From assembly GCF_003634705.1 (NCBI RefSeq), contig NZ_RBWU01000002.1:310001-374000 (forward strand): 64,000 bases of DNA, in the 5' to 3' direction. The notes under the pieces are model-generated. The model was not told where the DNA came from. It did no database searches and worked only from the letters and a program-made list of their open reading frames with translations. The position numbers and the translations under genes were made by a program. Each line of letters begins with the position of its first letter. Within the stretch, counting starts at the first letter, position 1. Below, in pieces: positions 33,465 through 42,273 of the stretch. This DNA is from Actinomadura pelletieri DSM 43383. Its GTDB lineage: Bacteria; Actinomycetota; Actinomycetes; Streptosporangiales; Streptosporangiaceae.

Positions 33465-34886
33465 TCAGGTCTCCTTGCAGATGTCCTCGCTGGCGCTGAT
33501 CTCACCCTGCTGCTTGGGGATGCCGCCGCCCGCGTTGTTGAGCTTCGTCCAGTCGCGTCCGACCACCAGGTCGACGACGCCGGGCGTGGCGCCGCGGTTG
33601 CGCGCCGTCGGCTGCGGCTTGCTCGGGATCAGCGCGGCGAGCGACAGGGCCTGCTGGTCGGCACCGGAACCGTACAGCACCCTGGTGGCGGACGTCACGG
33701 ACGGCGCGTTCCCGCCCACCTCCACGTGGAAGCCCTGCGACTCCAGGTCGGCGGCGACACGTCCGGCCTGGCCGTCGATGCCGCTGCCGTTGTAGACCCG
33801 CACCCGGATCTGGCTCGGCGGGATGGTGGAGGCGCCCGGCTTCTGCTGCTTCGGAATGGTCCTGTCGTTGCGGACGGCGGCGAAGAACGGCTGGGCGGCG
33901 GAGCTGAGCGCCACCCGGTTGCGGTCCAGCGGGTCGGGCCCGGACGGCACGGTCACGAACCGCAGCTTGCCGGACGTCATGCCCTGCATCTCCCGGGCGA
34001 TGTCCATCATGACCTGCGGCGTCAGTTCCTTGTCGGTGGTGAGCGACTTGGTGACCGCGTTCATCAGGTCGAGGGCCTTCTTGGGGTTGCTCAGCACGCC
34101 CGCGCTCATCGCCTTGTTGGCGAGGGCGCCCATGAACTTCTGCTGGCGCTTGATGCGGTCGAGGTCGGAGCCGTCGCCGAGACCGTGCCGGACGCGCACG
34201 TACGCCAGTGCCGTCTCACCCTTGATGTTGTGCCGGCCCCTGCCGAGCTTCAGCTTCGACTGCGGGTCGTTGACGGCCTTCGGCAGGCACACCGGAACGC
34301 CGCCGACCGCGTTCGTGATGGCCTTGAAGCCGTTGAAGTCGACCTGCATGAAGTGGTCGACGCGGATGTTGGAGATGCTCTCGATCGTCTTGATGACGCA
34401 GGCCGCGCCGCCGTTGGTGAACGCCGAGTTGATCTGGGCCCGGGACTGCGCCGGCACGACCCGGCCGTCGCGGCCCTTGCAGGACGGCATCCGGACCATC
34501 AGGTCGCGGGGGAAGCTGATGCCCATCGCCTGGCCGCCGCCGGGGGACAGGTGCAGCAGGATCATCGTGTCCGAGCGGGGCGGCTCGTTCTTCAGCCGCC
34601 GCCCGTACTTGGCGTTGGCGCCCTCACGAGTGTCGGACCCGAGCAGCAGGATGTTCATCGCGCTGTTCAGCTTCTTCGGCCGGTTGGGGCCGAGCTGGGC
34701 GTTGACGTCCTCGTGCGAGATGTTCCCGAACGCCCTGCGGTACAGGCCGTAGGCGGTGAGGGAGCCGGCCACCATGACCGCCGACAGCCCGATGCACACC
34801 CATCCGAGGATGCGCCAGCCGCGTCGCGGCGCCTGCTGCGGATCGGCGTCGTCGACGTACTCCATGTACATCGGGTTGCTGTTCAT
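33465..34886 (-). CDS. LCP (LytR-CpsA-Psr) family glycopolymer transferase
   Basis: 473 residues: short cytoplasmic tail, one transmembrane helix near 26-48 (LGWVCIGLSAVMVAGSLTAYGLY), the LCP domain from about 75 to 245 with LLLGSDTREG, RSDTMILLHLSP, ISFPRDLMVRMP, FNGFKAITNAVGGVPV and LAYVRVRHGLGDGSDLDRIKRQQ, and a C-terminal LytR_C domain (about 350-455, VRVYNGSGIDGQAGRVAADL). LCP enzymes move lipid-linked glycopolymers onto peptidoglycan outside the membrane. The Asp and Arg residues that bind the pyrophosphate are present. Position at the head of the acyltransferase/polymerase block fits attachment of that polymer. Confidence 0.92.
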   Translation of the reverse strand: MNSNPMYMEYVDDADPQQAPRRGWRILGWVCIGLSAVMVAGSLTAYGLYRRAFGNISHEDVNAQLGPNRPKKLNSAMNILLLGSDTREGANAKYGRRLKNEPPRSDTMILLHLSPGGGQAMGISFPRDLMVRMPSCKGRDGRVVPAQSRAQINSAFTNGGAACVIKTIESISNIRVDHFMQVDFNGFKAITNAVGGVPVCLPKAVNDPQSKLKLGRGRHNIKGETALAYVRVRHGLGDGSDLDRIKRQQKFMGALANKAMSAGVLSNPKKALDLMNAVTKSLTTDKELTPQVMMDIAREMQGMTSGKLRFVTVPSGPDPLDRNRVALSSAAQPFFAAVRNDRTIPKQQKPGASTIPPSQIRVRVYNGSGIDGQAGRVAADLESQGFHVEVGGNAPSVTSATRVLYGSGADQQALSLAALIPSKPQPTARNRGATPGVVDLVVGRDWTKLNNAGGGIPKQQGEISASEDICKET

Positions 34887-34972
34887 CGGCTCCGGGTCCG
34901 GGTGTGCTCGGTGGGTTCCGGGATCGGTGGTTCCGGGTGGGACGAGGTGGCGTCGGGCAAGGGCAGCGTAGG

Positions 34973-35824
34973 TCAGGCGAGCCGACGCGGGGACCCGGAT
35001 GCGCCATTACGTCCGGGCGGACCTGCCACCACCGTCACATGTTCCATGGTCAGGCGTCGTTCTAGTACGGCATTGTCAATGTTTCGTTGGATTATGACGG
35101 AAGCACCCGAGGCTAGTGGTGCGAGAAGGCCGGTCAGTACCCCGTCGAGTGTGGCGAACGACATGTCAACCAACAGACGGTCGCGTGCGTCAAGTTCCCA
35201 ATTTTCGGCGGCCGTGCGGGCCGCCTCGACCAGCTCCGCGGCGCTCATTGTGCTCTTTGTCACATTCAGCGCGGGGGTCTCGGGGGTCACTTCTGAATTC
35301 TGGACAAATCGGTCGCCATAGGCACGAACCTCCATGGCGTAGTCGGTGACGCCGGACGGGTGGTTCGTGAGCGGGCCGCCGAGCGCGTGCAGCGACAGAC
35401 CGACGATCTCCTCCGCCTCGCCCGCCAGCGCGTCGTCCGCGATCACGTCGTCCAGCACCTCCTGTGCCACCGCCAGGATGTACGGGTCGGACGAGCCGGA
35501 CGGTTCGAAGGACGCCGACCCGACGGACGCGGGATCGACGGGCTCGACGACCAGTCCGGCCGACCAGCAGGCCATCAGCCACACTGCCGTCTGCCAGTGC
35601 GGCGGCAGGACGAGCACGGCACGGGTTCCGGGTTCGGCGGCGAGACCGTCCACCAGGAAATTGGCCGTCTTGGCGACCCAGTTGTCGAACGTGCGGGCCG
35701 ACAGTTCGACGCGTTCGCCCGTGGCGTCGTCGTAGAAGGTCACCAGCGGGCTCGACGGGTCGTCCGCCACCCGCCGCCGCAGCAGCTCGGCGGGCCCGAC
35801 ACGCTTCCCGGCATGTGCGCTCAT
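34973..35824 (-). CDS. TIGR03089-like truncated adenylate-forming family protein
   Basis: 283 residues resembling the N-terminal part of an AMP-dependent acyl-CoA synthetase: LLRRRVADDPSSPLVTFYDDATGERVELSARTFDNWVAKTANFL, then VLVLPPHWQTAVWLMACWSAGLVVEPVDP. The usual TSGTTGxPKG P-loop and the C-terminal catalytic Lys domain are absent. Proteins of this length are a recognised actinobacterial family (TIGR03089), so this is its normal size, not damage. They probably cannot adenylate. The ATG at 35824 has only a weak ribosome-binding site. It stands between the LCP gene and a divergent GT-C protein. Confidence 0.75.
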   Translation of the reverse strand: MSAHAGKRVGPAELLRRRVADDPSSPLVTFYDDATGERVELSARTFDNWVAKTANFLVDGLAAEPGTRAVLVLPPHWQTAVWLMACWSAGLVVEPVDPASVGSASFEPSGSSDPYILAVAQEVLDDVIADDALAGEAEEIVGLSLHALGGPLTNHPSGVTDYAMEVRAYGDRFVQNSEVTPETPALNVTKSTMSAAELVEAARTAAENWELDARDRLLVDMSFATLDGVLTGLLAPLASGASVIIQRNIDNAVLERRLTMEHVTVVAGPPGRNGASGSPRRLA

Positions 35825-35927
35825 GCCACCAGAGCGTATGCCCGCGTGATCGTCCCCGCCCGGCGCCGGGCCGGGACCGCTACGCTCCGCACGGAACACA
35901 GGATCGACGAGCACGGGGCGGGAATTC

Positions 35928-37949
35928 ATGGACGCGGGTCGGCTGCTCGTGCGGGTCACGGTGGCTCCCGCGCTGCTCGTCGTGGCGTGGCTGGCCGTTT
36001 CGTTGCCGCTGCTGATGGCGGACGTCTTCCGTCCGCTCCCGGCGGTCGCGTTGTTCGTGCCCGTCGCGGCCGTGGCGTTGTGGTTCGGGCTGCGGACCCG
36101 CGCGGACGGCGAGTCGACGGACGTGCCGTGGTGGCCGGTCGTCGCCGTCCTCGGGATCACGGTGGCGTTCCTGGTGCTCCAGATCGTCATGAGCGCGGAG
36201 CAGATCGTCGTCCGCCGCGACCCGGCGTCCTATGTCCAGTTCACGACGTGGCTGAAGAACGAGGGGTCGCTGCCCATCCCGCTGATGGACGGCGCCTTCG
36301 GCGGCTCCGACCCGGCGCTCCGCTTCGAGAGCCCCGCCTTCTACGAACGGGACGGCGCGGTCGTCCCGCAGTTCATGGCCGGGCTGCCGCTCGTGCTGAC
36401 GCTCGGCGGCTGGATCGGCGGCACCCACGGCATCCTGCTGATGGCGCCGCTGCTCGGCGCGTGCTGCGTGCTCGCGTTCGCCGGGCTGGTCGCGCGGCTC
36501 GTCTCGCCCCGCTGGGCGCCCGCCGGGGCGCTGCTGCTGGCGCTGACGCTGCCGATGCTCTACGTCTCTCGAAGCGCCTTCAGCGAGCTGCCCGCGATCG
36601 TGCTGCTCCTCGGCGGGCTGTCGCTGATGTACGACGTCCGCGCGGAGACGGGACGGCTCGCCGACGCGAAGGCGTTCCTGGCGGGCCTGGCGCTCGGGCT
36701 GATCGTCCTCGTCCGCATCGACGGGCTTCGGGACGTCCTCCCGGTTCTCGTCTTCGCGGGCCTCTACGTGGCGTTCCGGCGGCGCGTCGGTTACTGGACG
36801 GCCGGAGGGCTGCTGCTCGGCGCGGGTGCGGGGCTCCTTGAGGGCTACACGCTGTCGCGGCCGTACCTGACGTATCTGGGGGCGTCCCTCGATCCGCTGC
36901 TCGCCATCGCGGCGGTGGTCGTCGCCGCGACGCTGATCATGGTGGTGCTACTGCGCTGGGATCGCACCGGCTCGCGTCTTCGCCGCCTCGGGGCGACCGT
37001 CGCCCGTGGGCGGCTGCCGGGCGTCGCCGCCGTCCTGACCGTGCTGGTGATGGTGGGGTTCGCGGTCCGGCCGTGGGTGCAGACCGTGCGACGTGAGCCC
37101 GCGACGCGCGACGACGAGATGAACGTCCGCTTCATCGAGACGATCCAGCGCATCCAACGACTGCCGGTGGACGGCACCCGCCAGTACTCGGAGGACTCGC
37201 TGCACTGGGTCTCCTGGTACATCGGCCCGCCCGCGCTGCTGTTCGCGACGGTCGGCGCGGCGCTGCTGGTGCGGCGGCTCCTGCGCGGCCGGTCCACGGA
37301 ATGGCTGCTGCCCTACGCGATGATCGTCTGGACGACCACGCAGGTGCTGATCAGGCCCGGGATCACGCCCGACCATCCGTGGGCGTCCCGGCGGTTGATC
37401 GGCCTCGTCATCCCCGGCCTGCTGCTGTTCACCGTCTTCGCGGCGGCGTGGGCGGCGCGGCGCGTCCGCCTCCTCGGCTACGGGCGGCGGCTCGTGCGGG
37501 CGGGCGCGGTCGTCGGTGTCGCGCTGATGCTGGTGCCGATCGTGCTGGTGTCCGGCGGTCTGCTCGTGACCCGGACGGAACAGCACGAGGTGGCCGCCGT
37601 CGACGGCATGTGCGACGCGCTGGACCCGCGCGGTTCCGTCGTGGTCGTCGAGCAGTCGACCGCCGACCGGTTCCTCCAGGTCGTCCGTGGCATGTGCGGG
37701 GTGCCCAGCGCGCGCACGACCGGGAGCGCCACCATCGCCGACGTGCGGCGCGTCATCGCCGGCATCACCGAGGCCGGACGCCACCCGGTGATCATGGCGG
37801 CGCGGCCGGAACAGGTCGCGCCGTACGGGACGCCGCGCCGGGTCCTGTCGCTGCGGACACGGCAGGACGGGCGCACCCTCACCGGGCCGCCGGGCGGGAC
37901 GTGGGGCCTGTCCATGGAGGTCTGGATCGCCGAGCCGCCACGGCGTTGA
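35928..37949 (+). CDS. Polytopic membrane protein, probable GT-C glycosyltransferase
   Basis: 673 residues with about a dozen membrane helices. The first extracytoplasmic loop contains VVRRDPASYVQFTTWL, with an acidic residue placed like the GT-C catalytic Asp, and aromatic and acidic residues nearby. The last 150 residues after the final helix form a soluble domain (AVDGMCDALDPRGSVVVVEQS) facing outside. Such proteins transfer sugars from polyprenyl phosphates outside the membrane. The GT2 gene 39 nt downstream, which looks like a polyprenyl-phosphate glycosyl synthase, could provide its donor. Substrate not known. Confidence 0.75.
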   Translation: MDAGRLLVRVTVAPALLVVAWLAVSLPLLMADVFRPLPAVALFVPVAAVALWFGLRTRADGESTDVPWWPVVAVLGITVAFLVLQIVMSAEQIVVRRDPASYVQFTTWLKNEGSLPIPLMDGAFGGSDPALRFESPAFYERDGAVVPQFMAGLPLVLTLGGWIGGTHGILLMAPLLGACCVLAFAGLVARLVSPRWAPAGALLLALTLPMLYVSRSAFSELPAIVLLLGGLSLMYDVRAETGRLADAKAFLAGLALGLIVLVRIDGLRDVLPVLVFAGLYVAFRRRVGYWTAGGLLLGAGAGLLEGYTLSRPYLTYLGASLDPLLAIAAVVVAATLIMVVLLRWDRTGSRLRRLGATVARGRLPGVAAVLTVLVMVGFAVRPWVQTVRREPATRDDEMNVRFIETIQRIQRLPVDGTRQYSEDSLHWVSWYIGPPALLFATVGAALLVRRLLRGRSTEWLLPYAMIVWTTTQVLIRPGITPDHPWASRRLIGLVIPGLLLFTVFAAAWAARRVRLLGYGRRLVRAGAVVGVALMLVPIVLVSGGLLVTRTEQHEVAAVDGMCDALDPRGSVVVVEQSTADRFLQVVRGMCGVPSARTTGSATIADVRRVIAGITEAGRHPVIMAARPEQVAPYGTPRRVLSLRTRQDGRTLTGPPGGTWGLSMEVWIAEPPRR

Positions 37950-37988
37950 GGCGCCTCGGCACCGGTCGGGCGAGTATCCTCGCGCTGC

Positions 37989-38984
37989 GTGAGCACCCAG
38001 TCCGCCGAGCCGACGCGCCCGCCCGTCTCCGCGCCCGTCTCCGCGCCCGTCCCCGCCCCCGCGCCCGTCTCCGCCGGGGCGGAGCCGTCGTCCGACCGCG
38101 TGCACGTCACGATCGTCCTGCCCTGCTACAACGAGCAGGACCATGTGATCGACGAGGTCGAACGCATCTGCAAGGCCATGGACAACAGCGGCAAGACCTA
38201 CGAGCTGCTCGCCGTGGACGACTGCTCGACCGACGGCACGCTCGCCCGGCTGGAGGAGGCCGCGCCGCGCTTCCCGCACATGCGGATCATGGCGTTCCAG
38301 CACAACAGCGGCTCGGGCACCGTGCGGCGCATCGGCTCGCAGCAGGCCCGCGGCGAGATCGTCGTGTGGACGGACGCCGACATGTCCTATCCCAACGAGC
38401 GGATCCCCGAACTCGTGGACGTTCTGGACACCGACCCGTCCGTCGACCAGGTCGTCGGTGCCCGCACGACCGAGGAGGGCTCCCACAAGGCGCTGCGGGT
38501 GCCCGCCAAGTGGTTCATCCGCAAGGTCGCCGAACGGCTCACCAACACCAGGATCCCCGACCTCAACTCGGGGCTGCGGGCGTTCCGCCGTGAGGTGTCG
38601 CTGCCGTACCTGCGGCTGCTGCCGCCCGGCTTCTCCTGCGTCACGACGATCACGATCGCGTTCCTGTCGAACCAGCATCCGGTCCGGTACGTGCCGATCG
38701 ACTACGCCAAGCGGGCCGGGAAGTCGAAGTTCCACTTCACCAAGGACGCCTACCGGTACATCCTCCAGGTGCTGCGGATGGTGATGTACTTCAACCCGCT
38801 CAAGGTGCTGATGCCGCCCGCGCTGTGGCTGATCGTGATCGGGCTGCTCAAGGGCGTGTTCGACATGGTGGTGCACTTCGGCTACTTCGCCAACAACACC
38901 ATCATGATCTTCGTGACGGGGTTGATCATCGCGTCGTTGGCGCTGCTCGCGGACCTCATCGTCCGATCGCGCGGCGACGTCTAG
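37989..38984 (+). CDS. Polyprenyl-phosphate glycosyltransferase-like GT2 (DPM1/GtrB type)
   Basis: 331 residues. A Pro/Ala/Val-rich low-complexity start of about 35 residues precedes the GT-A domain: TIVLPCYNEQDHVIDEVERI, ELLAVDDCSTDGTL, and VVWTDADMSYPNERIPEL with the DAD metal motif. Two C-terminal membrane helices (ALWLIVIGLLKGVFDMVV and IMIFVTGLIIASLALLADLIV) give the GtrB/DPM topology. These enzymes load a sugar from its nucleotide onto polyprenyl phosphate for GT-C enzymes. The stop is 4 nt from the next glycosyltransferase. The sugar is unknown. Confidence 0.85.
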   Translation: MSTQSAEPTRPPVSAPVSAPVPAPAPVSAGAEPSSDRVHVTIVLPCYNEQDHVIDEVERICKAMDNSGKTYELLAVDDCSTDGTLARLEEAAPRFPHMRIMAFQHNSGSGTVRRIGSQQARGEIVVWTDADMSYPNERIPELVDVLDTDPSVDQVVGARTTEEGSHKALRVPAKWFIRKVAERLTNTRIPDLNSGLRAFRREVSLPYLRLLPPGFSCVTTITIAFLSNQHPVRYVPIDYAKRAGKSKFHFTKDAYRYILQVLRMVMYFNPLKVLMPPALWLIVIGLLKGVFDMVVHFGYFANNTIMIFVTGLIIASLALLADLIVRSRGDV

Positions 38985-38988
38985 CGCC

Positions 38989-40101
38989 ATGGGAAAACCG
39001 AGCATCGCGATCGTGGGTCCCGCCTTCCCCTACAAGGGCGGCGGCGCGCACCACACCACCGAACTGGCGCACCGGCTGGCCGCCGCCGGGCACGACGTCG
39101 TCATCGAGTCGTGGCGCGCCCAGTATCCGGCGTTCCTGTATCCGGGGCAGCAGACGATCTCCGAGCCGGAGGGCGAGCCGTTCCCCGGCACCCGGCGGCG
39201 GCTCGACTGGCGCCGCCCGGACGGCTGGTGGCGCGCCGGCCGTGCGCTGCGCCGGTACGACCTGGCCGTTTTGGCGGTGCTGACGCCGGTGCAGGTCCCG
39301 TCCTACTTGGGGATCCTCGCGGGGCTGCGGCGACGGACGCCCGTGGTCGCGCTGTGCCACAACGTCCTGCCACACGAACGCAAACCGTACGACGAGCCGC
39401 TCATGAAGCGGTTGCTGCGCAAGGTCGACGGCGTTCTCGTCCACTCCGAGGCGCAGGCCGAACTGGCGCGCGGGCTCACTCGGCGTCCCGTGCGGGTCGC
39501 CGAGATGCCCGCCCACCTGCCGACGTCCACGCCCCCGGCACGAAACGACGAGAAGGTCCGGCGCCGGTTGCTGTTCTTCGGAATCGTCCGCCCCTACAAG
39601 GGCCTGGACGTGCTGCTCCGCGCCCTCGCCGAGGGCCCGGACGACGTGGCGCTCACCGTCGCCGGTGAGTTCTGGGGTGGTCTGGACGACACGCGCGAAC
39701 TCGTCCGGTCGCTCGGTCTGGAGTCTCGCGTGGAGCTGCGCCCGGGATACGTTCCGGCCGCCGACGTGCCGGGCCTGTTCGCCGCCGCCGACGCCCTCGT
39801 CCTGCCGTACCGGACGGCCACCGCGTCACAGAACGTCTGGATGGCCTACGAACACGGCGTCCCGGTGATCGCCACCGATGTCGGCGGGTTCGCCGACCAG
39901 ATCCGCGACGGCGTGGACGGCCTGGTCTGCACACCGGACGACGTCCCGTCCCTGGCCGCCGCCCTGCGTCGCTTCTACACGCCGGGGGAGCCGGAGCGCC
40001 TCCGCTCCGGCGTCCACCCGGTCGATCACGGCCCGCTGTGGGCCGCCTACCTCGACACGCTCACCGGCGCCGCACTCACAGGTGCGGTTCGAGGACCTTG
40101 A
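38989..40101 (+). CDS. Glycosyltransferase family 4
   Basis: 370 residues of GT-B fold: IAIVGPAFPYKGGGAHHTTELAHRLAAAGHDV at the N-terminus, HNVLPHERKPYDEPL in the linker area, LLFFGIVRPYKGLDVLLRALAEG opening the C-terminal half, and VLPYRTATASQNVWMAYEHGVPVIATDVGGFAD at the donor site. It follows the GT2 gene by 4 nt. Its last 26 nt overlap the convergent trxA gene. It probably acts in the same lipid-linked oligosaccharide pathway as the two upstream genes. Confidence 0.88.
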   Translation: MGKPSIAIVGPAFPYKGGGAHHTTELAHRLAAAGHDVVIESWRAQYPAFLYPGQQTISEPEGEPFPGTRRRLDWRRPDGWWRAGRALRRYDLAVLAVLTPVQVPSYLGILAGLRRRTPVVALCHNVLPHERKPYDEPLMKRLLRKVDGVLVHSEAQAELARGLTRRPVRVAEMPAHLPTSTPPARNDEKVRRRLLFFGIVRPYKGLDVLLRALAEGPDDVALTVAGEFWGGLDDTRELVRSLGLESRVELRPGYVPAADVPGLFAAADALVLPYRTATASQNVWMAYEHGVPVIATDVGGFADQIRDGVDGLVCTPDDVPSLAAALRRFYTPGEPERLRSGVHPVDHGPLWAAYLDTLTGAALTGAVRGP

Positions 40102-40399
40102 GCAGGGCGCGCTTCGGCTTGGCGCCGACGACCTGCTCCACGACCTCGCCCTTCTTGAAGAGCAGCAGCGTGGGCAGGCCCATCACCCCGAACTTGTTCG
40201 GCGTGTCGGGGTTCGCGTCATAGTCCATCTTCGCGATCTTGATCTTGCCGTCCTGCTCGGTGGCGATCTGCTCCAGCACCGGAGCGATCATGCGGCAGGG
40301 CCCGCACCAGTCGGCCCAGAAGTCGACCAGTACCGGGGTGTCGCTGTTGAGGACCTCGTCCGCGAACGTCGCGTCGGTCACGGTGATCGGGGCCGTCAC
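40076..40399 (-). CDS. trxA: Thioredoxin
   Basis: 107 residues of the classic fold with the redox site WCGPC at 31-35, the buried Asp at 26, and the cis-Pro loop GLPTLLLF near 75. It reduces protein disulfides in the cytoplasm with thioredoxin reductase. A reductase gene is not present in this window. Its start overlaps the stop of the upstream flippase-like gene by 4 nt (ATGA), so it is probably translated from that transcript. Its stop region overlaps the convergent glycosyltransferase by 26 nt. Confidence 0.95.
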   Translation of the reverse strand: MTAPITVTDATFADEVLNSDTPVLVDFWADWCGPCRMIAPVLEQIATEQDGKIKIAKMDYDANPDTPNKFGVMGLPTLLLFKKGEVVEQVVGAKPKRALLKVLEPHL

Positions 40400-41370
40400 G
40401 GTCCCTCCTTCGTTGGCTGCGTATCCCTCACAAGCTCTTTGGTCGGCCGTTCATTCCCGGTGGCGGGCGCGGTCCGGCCGAGGAGGAAGGCTACGCCCGC
40501 GTTCAAGAGGTCGGCGACCGTCAGCAGCACCCGGGACGCGATCGCGACCACGACCGGCGCGCCCGCGGGCAGCACCGGCGTCAGCACCACCGTCAGCACC
40601 GCCTCCCGCGCCCCGATGCCGCCGGGCGCGATGAACACGAGGAACCCCGCGACGAACGCCAGCGCGTAGGCGCCCGTCACGACGAACGGCAGGCCCGCCC
40701 CGTCGCCGCCCACCGCCATGCTCAACAGCCAGGTGTGCACGCCGAACAGGGCCCAGCCGAGGACCGTCCAGCCGATCGCCCGCAGCGTCACGCCGAGGCT
40801 CACCGGACGCTCCAGCGCCGGACGCCGGATGAGCCGCAGCATCAGCCCCAGGCACCAGGTCACGATCTTCGGATGCAGCAGCGCCAGCAGCACGGGCGCC
40901 AGCAGGAACAGCGGCCAGTAGGTGTCGCGGGCCGCCGTGGACGTGAGCGGCAGCGTCACCGCCGCGACGGCCAGCCCGCACGCCACCGACGTCGCCACGG
41001 CCAGCAGCGTCGACCCGAAGCTGCGCTCCGGCGGCACCTTGTGCTCGCGCGTCATCTCGATCTGCGTGACCAGCGCCCACACCTTGCCCGGCACGTACTT
41101 GCCGAGCTGGGAGATCCCGTAGATCCGGTAGACGGCCCTGATCGGCAGCGGCGACCCGAGCCCGCCGAGGAACTCCCGCCAGCCCAGCATCCAGGCGAAG
41201 ATCCCCACCAGGCCCACGGCCAGCGCGCCGACGAGCGTCGCCCACGACATCTGCCGGAACGCCTCGACCGTCGCGTCCCACTGGGACGCCACGCTGTACC
41301 CGCAGAAGGCCAGGGCCAGCAGCACCAGCAGCACCCGCAGCACACGCACGGCGACGACCTTCGGCTTCAC
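40396..41370 (-). CDS. Lysylphosphatidylglycerol synthase TM region / UPF0104 membrane protein
   Basis: 324 residues with about eight membrane helices and the family pattern GISQLGKYVPGKVWALVTQ near residue 90 and FVAGFLVFIAPGGIGAREAVL near 235. This family comprises the membrane half of MprF-type proteins without the aminoacyl-transferase domain, and many stand-alone members are suspected lipid flippases or transporters in glycan loci. The location among polyprenyl-linked glycosyltransferases fits a transport role, by inference. It is divergent from the SAM methyltransferase at 41443. Confidence 0.85.
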   Translation of the reverse strand: MKPKVVAVRVLRVLLVLLALAFCGYSVASQWDATVEAFRQMSWATLVGALAVGLVGIFAWMLGWREFLGGLGSPLPIRAVYRIYGISQLGKYVPGKVWALVTQIEMTREHKVPPERSFGSTLLAVATSVACGLAVAAVTLPLTSTAARDTYWPLFLLAPVLLALLHPKIVTWCLGLMLRLIRRPALERPVSLGVTLRAIGWTVLGWALFGVHTWLLSMAVGGDGAGLPFVVTGAYALAFVAGFLVFIAPGGIGAREAVLTVVLTPVLPAGAPVVVAIASRVLLTVADLLNAGVAFLLGRTAPATGNERPTKELVRDTQPTKEGP

Positions 41371-41442
41371 GCGCCCAGCGTAGGTGAACGAGCCGGGTAA
41401 ACGTGGTCTCCCGACCGTCCGCGCGTCCTATGGTGGGGGACG

Positions 41443-42150
41443 ATGAAGATTTCGGATGTGGTCGCCTTCATGGGCCACCAGGTGCACGTGTGCCGGTACC
41501 GCGAGGCGGGGACTCTCCTCGACTGGATGGGCCGGGAGCTGCGCGGTCGGCGCGTCCTCGACGTCGCGGGCGGTGACGGGTACTGGGCCGGTCAGGCGCG
41601 CAGGCGCGGCGCCGACGCCGTCTCGATCGACCTGGCCCGCCGCAAGATGGTGTACGGGCGGACGCTCGCGCACGCGCCCGCGCTGATCGAATGCGACGCG
41701 CTGCGTCTCCCGTTCGGCGACGGTTCGTTCGACGCGATCCTGTCGGTCTGCGCGATCGAGCATTTCGACGACGGCGGCAAATCGCTGGACGAGATGGCGC
41801 GCGTCCTCAAGCCCGGCGGTGAGATCTTCATGTCCGCCGACGTGCTGAGCCGCGCCGACACGTGGCCGAAGCTCCGTGACGCGCACAAGTCCAAGTACCA
41901 CGTGCAGCACACCTACACCCACGACAGCCTGCGAAAACTGATGGACGAGCGCGGTCTCGACCTCGTCCGGCACAGCTACCAGTTCCGCACGGCCGCCGCC
42001 GAACGCCTCTACCTGTCGCTGTCCGCGTACGGCGGCAAGGTCGGCTTCAACGCGGCGGCGCCCCTGGCACCACTGGTCGCCCTCGCCGACCGCCGCGCGC
42101 CGAACGAGCGCGGGAGCATCGTGCTGGTGCAGGCGCGCAAACGGCACTAG
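41443..42150 (+). CDS. Class I SAM-dependent methyltransferase
   Basis: 235 residues of UbiE-like type: RVLDVAGGDGYWAGQARRRG (motif I, about 37-56), SIDLARRKM (motif II), DALRLPFGDGSFDAILSVCAIEHFDD (motifs III and post-II) and LKPGGEIFMSADV. A C-terminal part of about 70 residues is basic and helical. Methyltransferases of this sort in glycan loci often methylate sugar hydroxyls or carboxyls, but small-molecule substrates are possible. It precedes a GT4 gene and a nucleotidyltransferase on the same strand, 123 nt apart. Confidence 0.85.
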   Translation: MKISDVVAFMGHQVHVCRYREAGTLLDWMGRELRGRRVLDVAGGDGYWAGQARRRGADAVSIDLARRKMVYGRTLAHAPALIECDALRLPFGDGSFDAILSVCAIEHFDDGGKSLDEMARVLKPGGEIFMSADVLSRADTWPKLRDAHKSKYHVQHTYTHDSLRKLMDERGLDLVRHSYQFRTAAAERLYLSLSAYGGKVGFNAAAPLAPLVALADRRAPNERGSIVLVQARKRH

Positions 42151-42273
42151 CCGGAGTTCGGGTCGACCCCGCGACGAGTTCGTGAATGAGGTCCCGCGAA
42201 GCGGGCATCGGCGGGCGTAGGCTCGAAACGTAAAGAGTGATCTACGCCACCACGCTGGATGGGGGAGTGGACA

